In this document: piece by piece, positions 7,848 through 16,554 of the stretch
Layout of the letters: every line of letters begins with the position of its first letter
Position numbering within the stretch: the stretch's first letter is position 1
NCBI GenBank assembly: GCA_035560815.1
Contig: DATMYR010000008.1
Span: 1 to 64,000 of the forward strand
DNA: 64,000 nt
Direction: 5' to 3'
Origin: UBA5314 sp035560815
Lineage (GTDB): Bacteria > Bacillota > Syntrophomonadia > Syntrophomonadales > Syntrophomonadaceae
Made by a program: the position numbers and the translations under genes
The notes under the pieces: generated by a model
What the model was told of the DNA's origin: nothing
Databases searched by the model: none
Seen by the model: only the letters and a program-made list of their open reading frames with translations

Positions 7848-8909
7848 GTGAGAAGAGTAAGCGCAGTATTGCTGACCTTAATGTTCATGCTATCCATGGT
7901 TGTAAGTCCCGCCCTGGCTAAAGGGGGTGGCGGCAACGGAGGAGGAAGCAGCGGCCATGGAAGCCAAGGCGCCGCCTCCGTCAACTCAGGCCAAGGGAAC
8001 CATGGTGTCACTTCCACCAATTCGGGCAAGGGAAATACGGTTACAAAAAATGCAAACAGCCCTACTTCATCGAACACATTGAAAACTAGCCATACTCCGA
8101 AGACAGTCAATACAGATTTAGTGTCCGACTTTTCTGATACTTCAGGACACTGGGCATCGAATGCAGTGAAAACCTTAAAATCTTTATCAATCATTCGGGG
8201 TTACGATGACGGAACATTCCGTCCGGATGATCCCATAAGTAATACCGAAGCGCTAGTTATGGTAGTACAAACAGCAGACCTTCTTGATACTGACGTGGTA
8301 ACAGATCAGGAGGAAAGTGCAGCTCCCAATGAAGATACCACAGATGCGGATGCTGCCGAATCCGAAGCTGACCAGGTTCCTGCTTGGGCACAACCAGCGG
8401 TAACGAAAGCCGAATCCTTAAAGATCATCAATGTCAATCGTTTTCATAGCCAGGTACAAGCTGATCGGGCCCAAACTGCGGTGATGCTGGCCAAAGCCTT
8501 GAACCTGCAGCCGGTCACCAATGGGGAAATTCCATTCTCTGATGTAGGGTATATGTCTGGAGAGGATCTAGGTTACCTCGTGGCCTTGCAGCAATTAGGA
8601 ATTATTCATGGCAGTCCGGACGGTAAATTTAATCCTAATAGTTCTATTACGAGGGCTGAAATAGCAGCAATGCTGGCTCAAGTCGTTCAACCATCCGGAG
8701 ACGGTACCGACACGGATACGACCGATACGAGCACAACTGATACGAGTACAACCGACACAGGTTCAACCGACACAGGTTCAACCGACACAGGTTCAACCAA
8801 CACAGGTTCAACCGATACAGGTTCAACCAACACAGGTTCAACCGATACAGGTGCCACCGATACAGGTACGGCCGATACAGGTGCCGGCATCACAAATACT
8901 GACGGATAA
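7848..8909 (+). CDS. S-layer homology domain protein with repetitive tail
   Basis: 353 residues from GTG 7848, with GAAGGGAG upstream; an overlapping ATG at 7846 is followed by TGA. A signal peptide ends at PALA, followed by a Gly/Ser-rich stretch. Three SLH domains are visible: SDTSGHWASNAVKTLKSLSI with GYDDGTFRPDDPISNTEAL, a diverged middle one (VPAWAQPAVTKAESLKIIN), and one with GIIHGSPDGKFNPNSSITRA. SLH domains bind pyruvylated secondary wall polymer. The last 70 residues are a Thr/Asp/Ser/Gly repeat (unit about DTGST). Likely a small cell-wall-bound surface protein; the repeat is probably a spacer. Confidence 0.88.
   Translation: MRRVSAVLLTLMFMLSMVVSPALAKGGGGNGGGSSGHGSQGAASVNSGQGNHGVTSTNSGKGNTVTKNANSPTSSNTLKTSHTPKTVNTDLVSDFSDTSGHWASNAVKTLKSLSIIRGYDDGTFRPDDPISNTEALVMVVQTADLLDTDVVTDQEESAAPNEDTTDADAAESEADQVPAWAQPAVTKAESLKIINVNRFHSQVQADRAQTAVMLAKALNLQPVTNGEIPFSDVGYMSGEDLGYLVALQQLGIIHGSPDGKFNPNSSITRAEIAAMLAQVVQPSGDGTDTDTTDTSTTDTSTTDTGSTDTGSTDTGSTNTGSTDTGSTNTGSTDTGATDTGTADTGAGITNTDG
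8708..8890 (+). repeat. 15-bp tandem repeat in coding sequence
   Basis: Units of about GACACAGGTTCAACC recur in phase, coding Asp-Thr-Gly-Ser-Thr with drift to Asn, Ala and Ser. Several central copies are almost identical, so slippage could vary the length of the surface protein's tail. Confidence 0.85.
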
Positions 8910-8993
8910 AAGAACATCAGTCCATAGAATCTGATGAAGTCATCTGAAAAACAATAAATCGGCAGTACTCACAATTCATGTCTTGGAACTAAA

Positions 8994-9034
8994 CAACGTG
9001 TCAACGGAATTGCCCGTTTGACACGTTGCCTTTT
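8994..9034 (+). terminator. Rho-independent terminator
   Basis: An 11-bp perfect stem, CAACGTGTCAA (8994-9004) and TTGACACGTTG (9018-9028), followed by CCTTTTTT. It ends the SLH protein transcript. Confidence 0.85.
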
Positions 9035-9140
9035 TTGCATTTTATTTAAAGATGATTGAATAGACTAATAATCAAGATTTCTCCGAGCGGGATCGGGGAG
9101 TAAAAAATGTAAGCACACGGGAATTGGGTACGGTCACCCG

Positions 9141-9713
9141 TCATATCGGTGGAGCCATGTTTTTACCCACAGAAAATGCTTTTCCAATTGGGTTTCCAAG
9201 ACCGTAATAGACACCGTTACTATAAACAATAGGTTTTATCTTTTTTACGTCGGGAATATCGTTAGCTCCGATCAGGTCTTCATCAACCTTCACATCAAGT
9301 ATTTGTCCAATAAACTGAGTATGCAAACCAATCTCAAAGGTATGAATCAGTTTACACTCTAGAATGAGGGGAAATTCCTTAATATAGGGTGCGTCAACCA
9401 AATCACTTCTAACCGAATTTAGTCCGGTATAGGCGAATTTGTCAGTGGCTTTCCCTGAGACTATTCCTACAAAGTCAACCTCTTTAACATAGCTTTCAGA
9501 CGGAACGTTAAGGGTAAAAGCCTTCCGTTCCATAATGTTGCCATAGGTATAGGTAGCCTTTCTAAGGGATACAGTTACAGCAGCAGGATCAGAACAGCAT
9601 ATCCCTGCCCAGGCAACCGTCATAGCATTGGCTTTTCCTTCTTTATCATAAGTGGCTACAACCCAGGCCGGCTTTGGATAGACCAGCGTCTTAGCTCCCA
9701 GGGACTTTTTCAT
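9141..9713 (-). CDS. Flavin reductase family protein (flavoredoxin-like)
   Basis: 190 residues with a GGGGGGT ribosome site. The FMN-binding split-barrel pattern of the flavin_reduct family is clear: NAMTVAWAGICCSDPAAVTV near the N-terminus, RKAFTLNVPSESYVKEVDF with the conserved N-x-P step, and GLHTQFIGQILDV in the second half. Relatives are flavin reductases, flavoredoxins of sulfate reducers, and partner reductases of monooxygenases. The electron donor is unknown. No flavodoxin or oxygenase gene lies beside it, so the pathway cannot be stated. Confidence 0.88.
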   Translation of the reverse strand: MKKSLGAKTLVYPKPAWVVATYDKEGKANAMTVAWAGICCSDPAAVTVSLRKATYTYGNIMERKAFTLNVPSESYVKEVDFVGIVSGKATDKFAYTGLNSVRSDLVDAPYIKEFPLILECKLIHTFEIGLHTQFIGQILDVKVDEDLIGANDIPDVKKIKPIVYSNGVYYGLGNPIGKAFSVGKNMAPPI

Positions 9714-10066
9714 TGTAATACCCCCCGTTCTTCAATTTTAACCATTATTATGTATGTATTCCTTATTATTCCACAACTTATAATAACATAATGGATTAAC
9801 TGATAACAACCACCTCCTGCGTATTCTATGCAAACTATGACTCTTCCGAGAATCTATTTTTCTCCTGCCTAAAAGCTTTCCTTTTAGTGTTTCCTAATGC
9901 TCAATTCTACACGCCTTTTGTTCAAGAAAACGGGTTTTTCCCCGATAAATCAATTACCCTCGCTATCTAATGGACCAATTAAGGGTACAGATAGACATTG
10001 CTTAAAGCATATTCTTATTCGTTAATGGAATAATAAACTTCAAATAAAACCTTGAGGTGAAATTGA
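9714..10066. other. Divergent intergenic region, 353 bp
   Basis: AT-rich spacer between the flavin reductase and DUF3243 genes. It must hold both promoters. I see no gene, no strong palindrome and no terminator. Confidence 0.4.
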
Positions 10067-10339
10067 ATGGAAATTAATCAAACCGAGTCCTTTACTGATT
10101 GGGAAAAATGGAAAGGGACACTCGCCAAAGCGGTATCAGTAGCAGAATTGGTCGGTATGTCCGATACAACCATAGAGAAAATAGGCCTCAGAATGGGCAA
10201 CATATTGTCTTCAGCGATTGACCCCGAAAATAGAGAACAGAGGCTCCTTCAGGAATTATGGAAGGTTGGAGATGACAGGGAAAGGGCCGTTCTGACTAGA
10301 TTGCTAATCAAGATGCTTCAAACAGATGCGCAACATTAA
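10067..10339 (+). CDS. DUF3243 protein (YmfJ-like)
   Basis: 90 residues. The pattern WEKWKGTLAKAVSVAELVGM, then an IGxxxxxxIDPENREQRLLQELW segment and a final ERAVLTRLLIKML helix, matches the all-helical DUF3243 family (Bacillus subtilis YmfJ), common in spore-forming Firmicutes. Molecular function is unknown. The ribosome site is TTGAGGTG. Monocistronic, with a terminator at 10366. Confidence 0.82.
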   Translation: MEINQTESFTDWEKWKGTLAKAVSVAELVGMSDTTIEKIGLRMGNILSSAIDPENREQRLLQELWKVGDDRERAVLTRLLIKMLQTDAQH

Positions 10340-10365
10340 TTATAAGCGTTAACCCGCTTAAATGG

Positions 10366-10395
10366 AGCCGCGGAAATGATTGTCGCGGCTTTTCT
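10366..10395 (+). terminator. Rho-independent terminator
   Basis: AGCCGCG (10366-10372) pairs with CGCGGCT (10384-10390), followed by TTTCT. It ends the DUF3243 transcript. Confidence 0.75.
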
Positions 10396-10415
10396 CACCT
10401 TTTTCCCAAAACCTC

Positions 10416-10444
10416 TTGACACATTATCAATTATATGCTATGCT
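10416..10444 (+). promoter_or_regulatory. Sigma-A promoter of the MBL-fold gene
   Basis: TTGACA (10416-10421), a 17-bp spacer and TATGCT (10439-10444). The predicted start of transcription is about 10451, giving a leader of about 110 nt before the coding region. Confidence 0.65.
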
Positions 10445-10471
10445 TACATATTATATAATTGATTATTCGCG

Positions 10472-10517
10472 CGAGATGCTGGTATCATTCTATTGAGAAC
10501 CAGGACATCTCGTTTTT
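10472..10517 (+). terminator. Leader hairpin with T-run (possible attenuator)
   Basis: CGAGATG (10472-10478) pairs with CATCTCG (10506-10512), and inside it TGGT (10480-10483) pairs with ACCA (10499-10502); TTTTT follows directly. It lies between the promoter at 10416 and the MBL gene start at 10564, so it would end transcription within the leader unless disrupted. No known riboswitch was recognised. Confidence 0.6.
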
Positions 10518-10563
10518 ATTTGGGAAGAATTATTAAGAAAGCCGCATCGAATGGAGGGATAAC

Positions 10564-11328
10564 ATGAAGATAGCTACTGGCGTTGAGATGCTTGAATTGT
10601 CGGCTCACCTGGTGTTCGGACCCACCACCATTTATCCTACACTGATCTGGGATAAGGATTCTGTCATTCTGGTGGATACGGGATTTCCCAGCCTGCTGCC
10701 CAATATTCGCCAGGCCATTGAAGAAGCTGGTATCGCTTTTAACCGGCTCAGTCACATCATTATGACTCATCATGATATCGATCATATCGGCAACCTGTTG
10801 GCAATACTAAGAGAAATTTCACATAAAGTTGAAGTTCTGGCTCATAAAGAAGAGATGCCCTATATCCAGGGAGATTTGCCTCCGGCCAAGTTGGGCTCTA
10901 GACCCAATCCCCATTTGGAGGAGCACCACAAACAGCTCTCCGAGGAACAGCGCCAGGCTGTTATGTCCGTGTTCTCAAACTTCAAGGCTTTCACGGCTCC
11001 GGTAGACCAAACGCTGACCGACGGAGAGGAACTGCCCTTCTGCGGCGGAATCACTGTCATTCACACTCCAGGTCACACCCCCGGACATATCTGCCTCTAT
11101 CTTAAGGAGAGCAAAACCCTCATAACCGGAGATGCCCTATTTGTTGAAAACGGGGTGCTGGTGCCCGCTCCATGGCACCTTAACCACAACAACAATGATG
11201 CTTTACAATCGCTGAAGAAGCTTATCCCCTATGAAGTGGAAAACATCATTTGTTACCATGGCGGTTTATATCAAGATCATGGCGGGCGGCAACTGGCAGG
11301 AATAATCAGCAGCGTAAGCAGCGATTAA
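10564..11328 (+). CDS. Metallo-beta-lactamase-fold hydrolase
   Basis: 254 residues. The zinc motif is MTHHDIDHIGN (HxHxDH form HHDIDH), followed by HTPGHTPGHICLYL with the third-site His, ITGDALF with the bridging Asp, and YHGG with the last His. This is the glyoxalase-II/flavoprotein-like MBL family; the substrate is not predictable. The start ATG has GGAGGG upstream. Expression is probably controlled by the leader hairpin at 10472. Cytoplasmic, single gene. Confidence 0.9.
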   Translation: MKIATGVEMLELSAHLVFGPTTIYPTLIWDKDSVILVDTGFPSLLPNIRQAIEEAGIAFNRLSHIIMTHHDIDHIGNLLAILREISHKVEVLAHKEEMPYIQGDLPPAKLGSRPNPHLEEHHKQLSEEQRQAVMSVFSNFKAFTAPVDQTLTDGEELPFCGGITVIHTPGHTPGHICLYLKESKTLITGDALFVENGVLVPAPWHLNHNNNDALQSLKKLIPYEVENIICYHGGLYQDHGGRQLAGIISSVSSD

Positions 11329-11380
11329 ACGCTTCCATGAATAAAGATGCGGGAATGGTTTCTGCAACTCATGCTAAATG

Positions 11381-11417
11381 AAAAACACGAAAGACATCCT
11401 TTCGGATGCCTTTCGTG
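11381..11417 (-). terminator. Rho-independent terminator
   Basis: CACGAAAG (11386-11393) and CTTTCGTG (11410-11417), with an inner ATCC/GGAT pairing. On the reverse strand it is followed by TTTTT. It ends the stalk-domain gene at 11426. Confidence 0.8.
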
Positions 11418-11425
11418 CATATCTA

Positions 11426-12112
11426 CTATTTTACCGGTATGTCAAAGGATGTCGTCATTTCACCAAACAGATCTTTGTAAAAGCATACTTTTACTTTGCT
11501 ACTCGAATTATCAAGGCCAAAAATCATCTGTGCATCACAAGTAACACCAGTCGCTATTTTTTGAGGGTATTTACTTACTGAATTAGGATACGTATATCCT
11601 ATCTTGCCTTGTGAATCTATAACCTTGAAATATATATCCCCTAAATATACTTCCTCGTTACTGGCTAGATTCGTGTAAGTATAGTCAATTAAAATGACTT
11701 GGGCAGGTTTAGCAGTTGAAAATTGATTACGCTCACTCATCGCAGTAATTTTATTGATTTTCAAACTATATAAAGCTTTACCATTTGCATCTTTGACTGT
11801 ATATTCATTTTGTCCGGAACTTGTTTGCTGAGGAACAACTGCAGTTGCTTTGTCATTGATACTGGCAGTATTTGTATTGGCATCCCAGCCCACTTCTTTA
11901 CCGAACATCTGGGCCACAATGCTAATGGGCACATAGGTTCTGCCATTATACAGTATGTTGTCAGCAGCGACTTTCTGCCCATTTACAGAAATATTAATTG
12001 AATTGAGTTCCACTGCGATGTTCTGAATAATTCCCTCTGCAAAAGCGCTGGAGGTGGTTAGCACCGCCGTCAAGATTACCCCCACGAGGAATCCTTTTAA
12101 CTCCCTTTTCAT
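11426..12112 (-). CDS. Stalk-domain (copper amine oxidase N-like) secreted protein with DUF4352-like C-terminus
   Basis: 228 residues. A signal peptide (MKRELKGFLVGVILTAVLTT up to SAFA) is followed by the 'copper amine oxidase N-terminal-like' stalk domain: INISVNGQKVAADNILYNGR, then TYVPISIVAQMFGKEVGWD. Residues about 125-228 form a beta-rich domain resembling DUF4352/DUF5067 immunoglobulin-like domains (QVILIDYTYTNLASNEEVYL). These are typical extracellular Firmicute proteins of unknown ligand. The gene has its own terminator. Confidence 0.8.
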   Translation of the reverse strand: MKRELKGFLVGVILTAVLTTSSAFAEGIIQNIAVELNSINISVNGQKVAADNILYNGRTYVPISIVAQMFGKEVGWDANTNTASINDKATAVVPQQTSSGQNEYTVKDANGKALYSLKINKITAMSERNQFSTAKPAQVILIDYTYTNLASNEEVYLGDIYFKVIDSQGKIGYTYPNSVSKYPQKIATGVTCDAQMIFGLDNSSSKVKVCFYKDLFGEMTTSFDIPVK

Positions 12113-12207
12113 AAATCAAATACCTCCCATTTTTTATTCCCATTATTCTCCATTTAAGGATTATGTTCCTTCTGTCTTCAATAGGAAAATATAAACCCAA
12201 TAGGGAA

Positions 12208-12245
12208 GAAAGAAGGAGTGCACATACTATCGCACTCCTTCTTTC
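12208..12245. terminator. Strong hairpin between two reverse-strand genes
   Basis: A perfect 14-bp stem, GAAAGAAGGAGTGC (12208-12221) and GCACTCCTTCTTTC (12232-12245), 44 bp past the htpG stop. The T-run is weak on either strand, but length and position fit a terminator. Confidence 0.65.
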
Positions 12246-12288
12246 GTGTGTCAAATCAGCAGGAAGATTTGAAGTGGCCTTTGCTATC

Positions 12289-14178
12289 CTACATTTTATC
12301 TGCCATTAAATTGCATACTGCGTTGGAGAATGCAACCGGGTCCTCAATGGCAATGCCCTCGATTAGTAATGCCTGGGTATACAAAATCTCGCTATAGGCT
12401 TTCAGCTTTTCTTGATCATCCCGATACAGACTGCCCAGGGTTGAAAAAATCGGATGATTGGCATTTATCTCTAAAATCCGGTCGGCCTTCACCTGATGCT
12501 CAGAAGGCATGGCGTTCAATACCTTTTCCATTTCCAAGGACAATACACCGTCGCTTGTCAAACAAACCGGGTGGGATTTAAGCCTTTGCGATAAACGAAT
12601 CTCTTTCACCTTGCCATCCAGAGATTCCTTGATAAAATCGAACAGTTCTTTGTAATCCTCGGCCTGTTTCTCAGCTGATTTCTTTTCTTCCTCACTTTCC
12701 AGTCCTAAATCGCCGCTGGAGACAGATTGAAATTCCTTGTCGTCATAGTCGTGTAATATTCTTAATGCAAACTCATCAACATCATCGGTAAGATAGAGTA
12801 TTTCAAAGCCTTTGTCTTTAAGCAACTCCGTTTGCGGCAGGCGGTCTATTCTTTCTACACTTTCCCCACTGGCATAATAAATAAATTTTTGCTCCTCCTG
12901 CATACGACCAATATATTCTTCGATAGTCACCAGCTTCTTTTCCTGGGAAGAATAGAACATAATTAACTGCTTCAAAATATCCTTGTTGACACCATAATCA
13001 TTATAAATGCCAAACTTTAATTGCAGCCCGAAGCTTTTATAGAATTTGTCATAGGTTTCCCGCTCTTTGTTCAGCATATCAAGCAGTTCACTCTTGATCT
13101 TTTTCTCCAGACTCTTGGCAATGATTTTTAGTTGACGGTCATGTTGAAGCATTTCCCTGGAAATATTCAGCGACAAATCCTGTGAATCCACCAGCCCCCT
13201 GACAAAGCTGAAATGGTCAGGCAAAAGGTCGGCGCATTTATCCATGATTAAGACTCCATTGGAATAGAGCTGCAGACCCTTTTCATATTCCTTGCTGTAG
13301 TAGTTGTAGGGGGTGCGGGCGGGAATAAACATAAGCGCATTATACGTTGCCTTCCCCTCTGTGTTGCTGTGAATGATCTGCAGGGGGTTTTCATAATCGT
13401 AATATTTTTCTTTATAAAAGTTGTAATAGTCCTCATCGCTTAATTCGCTTTTATTTCTACGCCAGATGGGAACCATGCTGTTGAGTATTTCAGTCTCGAT
13501 ATAACTTTCATATTCACTTTCACTGCCCTCTTTGGTCCTTCGTTTCTCCACGTCCATTTTAATAGGATAACGAATGTAATCGGAGTACTTTTTTACAATC
13601 GCCTTGATCCGGTAGACATCTAAAAACTCATCATAACTCTCCTCTTCCGTGTTATCCTTCAAGGCAAGAATAACATCGGTGCCAACACTCTCCTTGCTGG
13701 CATTGGTTATTGCATAACCGTCCAATCCTTCTGATTCCCATTGAAAAGCCTGACCGGATCCGTAAGCTCTGGTGATCACGGTAAGTCGTTTACTGACCAT
13801 GAAGGCCGAATAGAATCCCACGCCAAACTGTCCGATAATGTCAATATCCTCTATTCCCTGGTTTTCTTGCATGAAAGCCAGAGATCCACTATTGGCTATG
13901 GTGCCCAGATTGCTTTCCAGCTCCTCTTCGGTCATCCCGCATCCGCTATCGGATATAGTAAGGGTGCGCTTTTCTTTATCAATGAAGATCTTGATATAAA
14001 AATCGTCTCGTTTCATCCCCACGTTCTGATCGGTTAAAGAGCGGTAATACAGCTTGTCAATGGCATCACTGGCATTGGAAATCAATTCTCTGAGGAAGAT
14101 TTCCCGGTTGGTATAAACCGAATGAATCATTAAATCCAACAAGCGTTTTGATTCAGTCTTAAACTCAATTTTGGCCAT
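12289..14178 (-). CDS. htpG: Chaperone HtpG (Hsp90)
   Basis: 629 residues, the normal length. The GHKL ATPase motifs are present: FLRELISNASDAIDKL, LTISDSGCGMTEEEL, and IGQFGVGFYSAFMVS. The middle domain carries the conserved region ending LNISREMLQHDRQLK, which includes the catalytic-loop Arg. The C-terminal dimerisation domain is intact. This is an ATP-dependent cytosolic dimeric chaperone that helps remodel client proteins with the DnaK system. Monocistronic; no CIRCE element is seen upstream. Confidence 0.97.
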   Translation of the reverse strand: MAKIEFKTESKRLLDLMIHSVYTNREIFLRELISNASDAIDKLYYRSLTDQNVGMKRDDFYIKIFIDKEKRTLTISDSGCGMTEEELESNLGTIANSGSLAFMQENQGIEDIDIIGQFGVGFYSAFMVSKRLTVITRAYGSGQAFQWESEGLDGYAITNASKESVGTDVILALKDNTEEESYDEFLDVYRIKAIVKKYSDYIRYPIKMDVEKRRTKEGSESEYESYIETEILNSMVPIWRRNKSELSDEDYYNFYKEKYYDYENPLQIIHSNTEGKATYNALMFIPARTPYNYYSKEYEKGLQLYSNGVLIMDKCADLLPDHFSFVRGLVDSQDLSLNISREMLQHDRQLKIIAKSLEKKIKSELLDMLNKERETYDKFYKSFGLQLKFGIYNDYGVNKDILKQLIMFYSSQEKKLVTIEEYIGRMQEEQKFIYYASGESVERIDRLPQTELLKDKGFEILYLTDDVDEFALRILHDYDDKEFQSVSSGDLGLESEEEKKSAEKQAEDYKELFDFIKESLDGKVKEIRLSQRLKSHPVCLTSDGVLSLEMEKVLNAMPSEHQVKADRILEINANHPIFSTLGSLYRDDQEKLKAYSEILYTQALLIEGIAIEDPVAFSNAVCNLMADKM

Positions 14179-14343
14179 AATACTAAACCCCTCCTGGTTA
14201 AGATTATCAACATAATATATATCTCAATTTCTTTTATAATTCAAGCACTTATGCAAAACTAATTGTAATCACTTAATCCATACTCCTTCTTAACTAATCC
14301 CAATAATAAGAAGATATGAGGTTTGAATTGGGTGCTGCATAGG

Positions 14344-14372
14344 AAAACACCGGCCATTGAACTTGGCCGGTG
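14344..14372 (-). terminator. Rho-independent terminator of the sigma-gerW operon
   Basis: CACCGGCCA (14348-14356) and TGGCCGGTG (14364-14372), followed on the reverse strand by TTTTCCT. It lies 30 bp past the gerW stop. Confidence 0.8.
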
Positions 14373-14401
14373 CTGATAAAGCCAGCAAACGCAGGTTTCA
14401 C

Positions 14402-14755
14402 TTAGCAGCAGCAACCGCTGCCGTCTTTGCCCATTTTGCTCATGACTTCAGGAATCATCTCGGTCAGCTTGTCCAGACAGCCTTTCTTGTTGAGTGCATA
14501 AACCTGCACACCACTCTCATCAATGATGAGAAGTGCGGCCGGTGAAAGGCTAAGTCCGGCGCCGCCGGCATCACCTTTGCCAACTCCCTGCTGCGGGGCA
14601 TTACCCTCGCCGCCACCAACTCCCAAACCCATGCGTACGGAAAGCAAGGGGATGATGGTCTTGCCATTGCTCACGATGGGATCACCAACCACTGTTTTGG
14701 CCTGGGCCATATTTTCCAGACGGGAAATGAGTGCCTCGATATTTTCTTTAAACAT
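14402..14755 (-). CDS. ytfJ: GerW family sporulation protein (YtfJ)
   Basis: 117 residues from ATG 14755, with AGGAGG 9 nt upstream; a TTG at 14764 abuts that site. Family hallmarks: an N-terminal helix ENIEALISRLENM, the segment GDPIVSNGKTIIPLLSVRMG with the conserved I-P-V/L step, a Gly-rich middle, and a C-terminal SPAALLIIDESGVQVY. In Bacillus, YtfJ/GerW is a forespore protein needed for germination by some receptors. It ends in Cys-Cys-Cys, an odd tail. It overlaps the DUF2953 gene by 8 bp and is the last gene of a four-gene operon. Confidence 0.92.
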   Translation of the reverse strand: MFKENIEALISRLENMAQAKTVVGDPIVSNGKTIIPLLSVRMGLGVGGGEGNAPQQGVGKGDAGGAGLSLSPAALLIIDESGVQVYALNKKGCLDKLTEMIPEVMSKMGKDGSGCCC

Positions 14756-15401
14756 ACTGAACAACCTCCTTTTGTTTTCTTCTGATTTTTATTTTCGGCC
14801 ACCATAGGGCTCTGACCGGCTTTTTAAAAATAAACACCACACCGATTGCTAGAATCTGAAGGGGGACAAACCATCCCCGGATGCTCCCCCGAATGTCTAC
14901 AATAGACTGGGTAAAATCAGGATGTAGATCAATAGAGCCACCTATTCCAGGTAGGGTGGCTATCAGTCCCATCACCATTCCGGTCAAGGATGGATCTTCA
15001 AATCCATACGTACCAGAAAGGTTCATGTTCAGGTGTAGAGCCCGGATAATCTTACCAAGCAAATTCTTTAATGCGGTAAATAGCTGGCGGTTGATGAAAG
15101 CCATGATATTGCCAAAGGATTTTTCTCTACCCTTTTTCGGGGAAGGCTTTTCTGTTTTCGTAGACTTTCCTGCCCCTGGCGATATATTCTTTCTAATTCC
15201 CATTAAACCCAGGGACAAGTGAACTTTTCTGTCACTACGGATCATCTCGAAGCTGAAAAAACCTCCCGCCCATCTAATCCGACCCCGAAAGTCAAAGCCC
15301 TGCGCATATTCACCCAGGAGACAATACTGAATCGGGGCCAGTATAACAGCAGCCAGCAGTACAGCAAGAATAGATAGGCAATAGATCAAAACCGTACTCA
15401 C
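14748..15401 (-). CDS. ytfI: DUF2953 membrane protein (YtfI-like)
   Basis: 217 residues. An N-terminal TM helix (about 5-25), a long soluble part with MIRSDRKVHLSLGLMGIRKN, and GTYGFEDPSLTGMVMG, which is the DUF2953 signature (G-x-G-x-x-D-P). A second hydrophobic stretch (about 178-192) follows near the basic C-terminus. In bacilli ytfI sits just upstream of ytfJ, as here, which supports the call. The role is unknown, probably linked to sporulation. It overlaps the anti-sigma gene by 4 bp (ATGA). Confidence 0.88.
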   Translation of the reverse strand: MSTVLIYCLSILAVLLAAVILAPIQYCLLGEYAQGFDFRGRIRWAGGFFSFEMIRSDRKVHLSLGLMGIRKNISPGAGKSTKTEKPSPKKGREKSFGNIMAFINRQLFTALKNLLGKIIRALHLNMNLSGTYGFEDPSLTGMVMGLIATLPGIGGSIDLHPDFTQSIVDIRGSIRGWFVPLQILAIGVVFIFKKPVRALWWPKIKIRRKQKEVVQYV

Positions 15402-15838
15402 TTGTTTTCCCCCTTCTTATCCTGGGGTGGGAATACCAGCCGTCTAGCCAGAGCCGCTGTCCCCGACATCAACCTGGGCAATTGCCGGCCGGTAGCCCGT
15501 GTAACAGAAGATATGAAGCCCACACCCGGGACGCAACTGACTCCCAGTATGGCGGGCTGCCAGGCTAATTTCTGGACGTCCCAGTAGTTTGATTCAGAAT
15601 TTCGGATTTCCCGCTGGCTGTGCAAGGCCTGGTTAATGACTTGTTGGCGGAGATAAGGCAGCTCGGCGGGAAGATTCCCTTCACGGCTCTGACCCAACTC
15701 AAACCATAGAAGCTGCATCCGACTCATTTCCCTGCGGCAGGGGCGGCACTGGCCAAGATGCATTTCTAAATCTCTCCTGGCCGGGGCATCCATTTCCCCG
15801 TCCAGATATTCCTGCAGACTTTCCAGATTACAGTTCAT
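15398..15838 (-). CDS. Zinc-finger anti-sigma factor
   Basis: 146 residues from ATG 15838, which has GGGAGG 10 nt upstream; longer in-frame starts would run into the sigma gene. The N-terminus has the ZAS motif: CNLESLQEYLDGEMDAPARR then MHLGQCRPC (HxxxCxxC). These domains bind the cognate ECF sigma factor and hold it inactive. A clear TM helix is not evident in the C-terminal half (a weak one at about 95-115), so it may be cytosolic. It starts 4 bp after the sigma gene. Confidence 0.85.
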   Translation of the reverse strand: MNCNLESLQEYLDGEMDAPARRDLEMHLGQCRPCRREMSRMQLLWFELGQSREGNLPAELPYLRQQVINQALHSQREIRNSESNYWDVQKLAWQPAILGVSCVPGVGFISSVTRATGRQLPRLMSGTAALARRLVFPPQDKKGENK

Positions 15839-15842
15839 GAAT

Positions 15843-16418
15843 CTAAACCTCCCAAGCGTAATACGCCGATAATTCTTTCCGGAGAGCAGCACGAGACCGG
15901 AACAAGTGGGTTTTTACTGTGCCCAAGGGCACTCCGGTTTCATCGGCAATTTCCTGGTAGCTCATTTCTTCCTGATGACGCAATGTGAGCAATAATCTAT
16001 ATTCCTGGGGCAGCCGGCTGATAGCTTGTTGAATGAAATGGCCGGTTTCCTGCCATTCCAGCTCATTGCCCAGATCCTCCTTGGAAGCTATGGTATCAGC
16101 CAGAGTGAGATCGCTATCCCTCAAAGGCTGATCCAAAAAAAGCAAGACTGGAGAGCGCCTTTGCAGGAAATTTACACAGGTGTTGACAGCAACCTGGCGG
16201 ACCCACGGTTTGAAAGGGCGGTTTAATTGGTACGTCCCCAAGCCCTGGAAAACTCTGATGAATGTCTCCTGGGTTAGATCCAGTGCATCTTCCCGGTTGC
16301 CGGCAAAACTATGGCAAAGACGGTATACATACGCCTCATAGCGGCGCATTAAGTCCTGGTACGCCTGACTCTGCCCTTCCCGGCACTTGAGTACTAGCTG
16401 GAGATCGTCCTCAGCCAA
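15843..16418 (-). CDS. ECF-type RNA polymerase sigma factor
   Basis: 191 residues from TTG 16418, with GGGGGAG upstream. Region 2 is seen as YVYRLCHSFAGNREDALDLT with QETFIRVFQGL; region 4 as SRLPQEYRLLLTLRHQEEMS with SYQEIADETGVPLGTVKTHL. It is the first gene of the operon sigma / anti-sigma / DUF2953 / gerW, so it may direct its own synthesis and expression of two sporulation-linked genes. The recognised promoter cannot be read from the sequence with confidence. Confidence 0.93.
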   Translation of the reverse strand: MAEDDLQLVLKCREGQSQAYQDLMRRYEAYVYRLCHSFAGNREDALDLTQETFIRVFQGLGTYQLNRPFKPWVRQVAVNTCVNFLQRRSPVLLFLDQPLRDSDLTLADTIASKEDLGNELEWQETGHFIQQAISRLPQEYRLLLTLRHQEEMSYQEIADETGVPLGTVKTHLFRSRAALRKELSAYYAWEV

Positions 16419-16554
16419 CGGGGCTCCCCCTCTCTCTCACTACTCTATACAAGGATCAAGGCAAAAAAGTTTCACTATGTATTTTTATATCATGGATACG
16501 TCTCTTTAGGATAAGAGATTGGGTGCCAGGAAGGGCACATTGAAGTGAAAAAGG

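Noticed and set aside
8647..8917. Two reverse frames rich in Leu/Cys or Val/Pro repeats
   Set aside because: Antisense readings of the 15-bp tandem repeat of the SLH protein.
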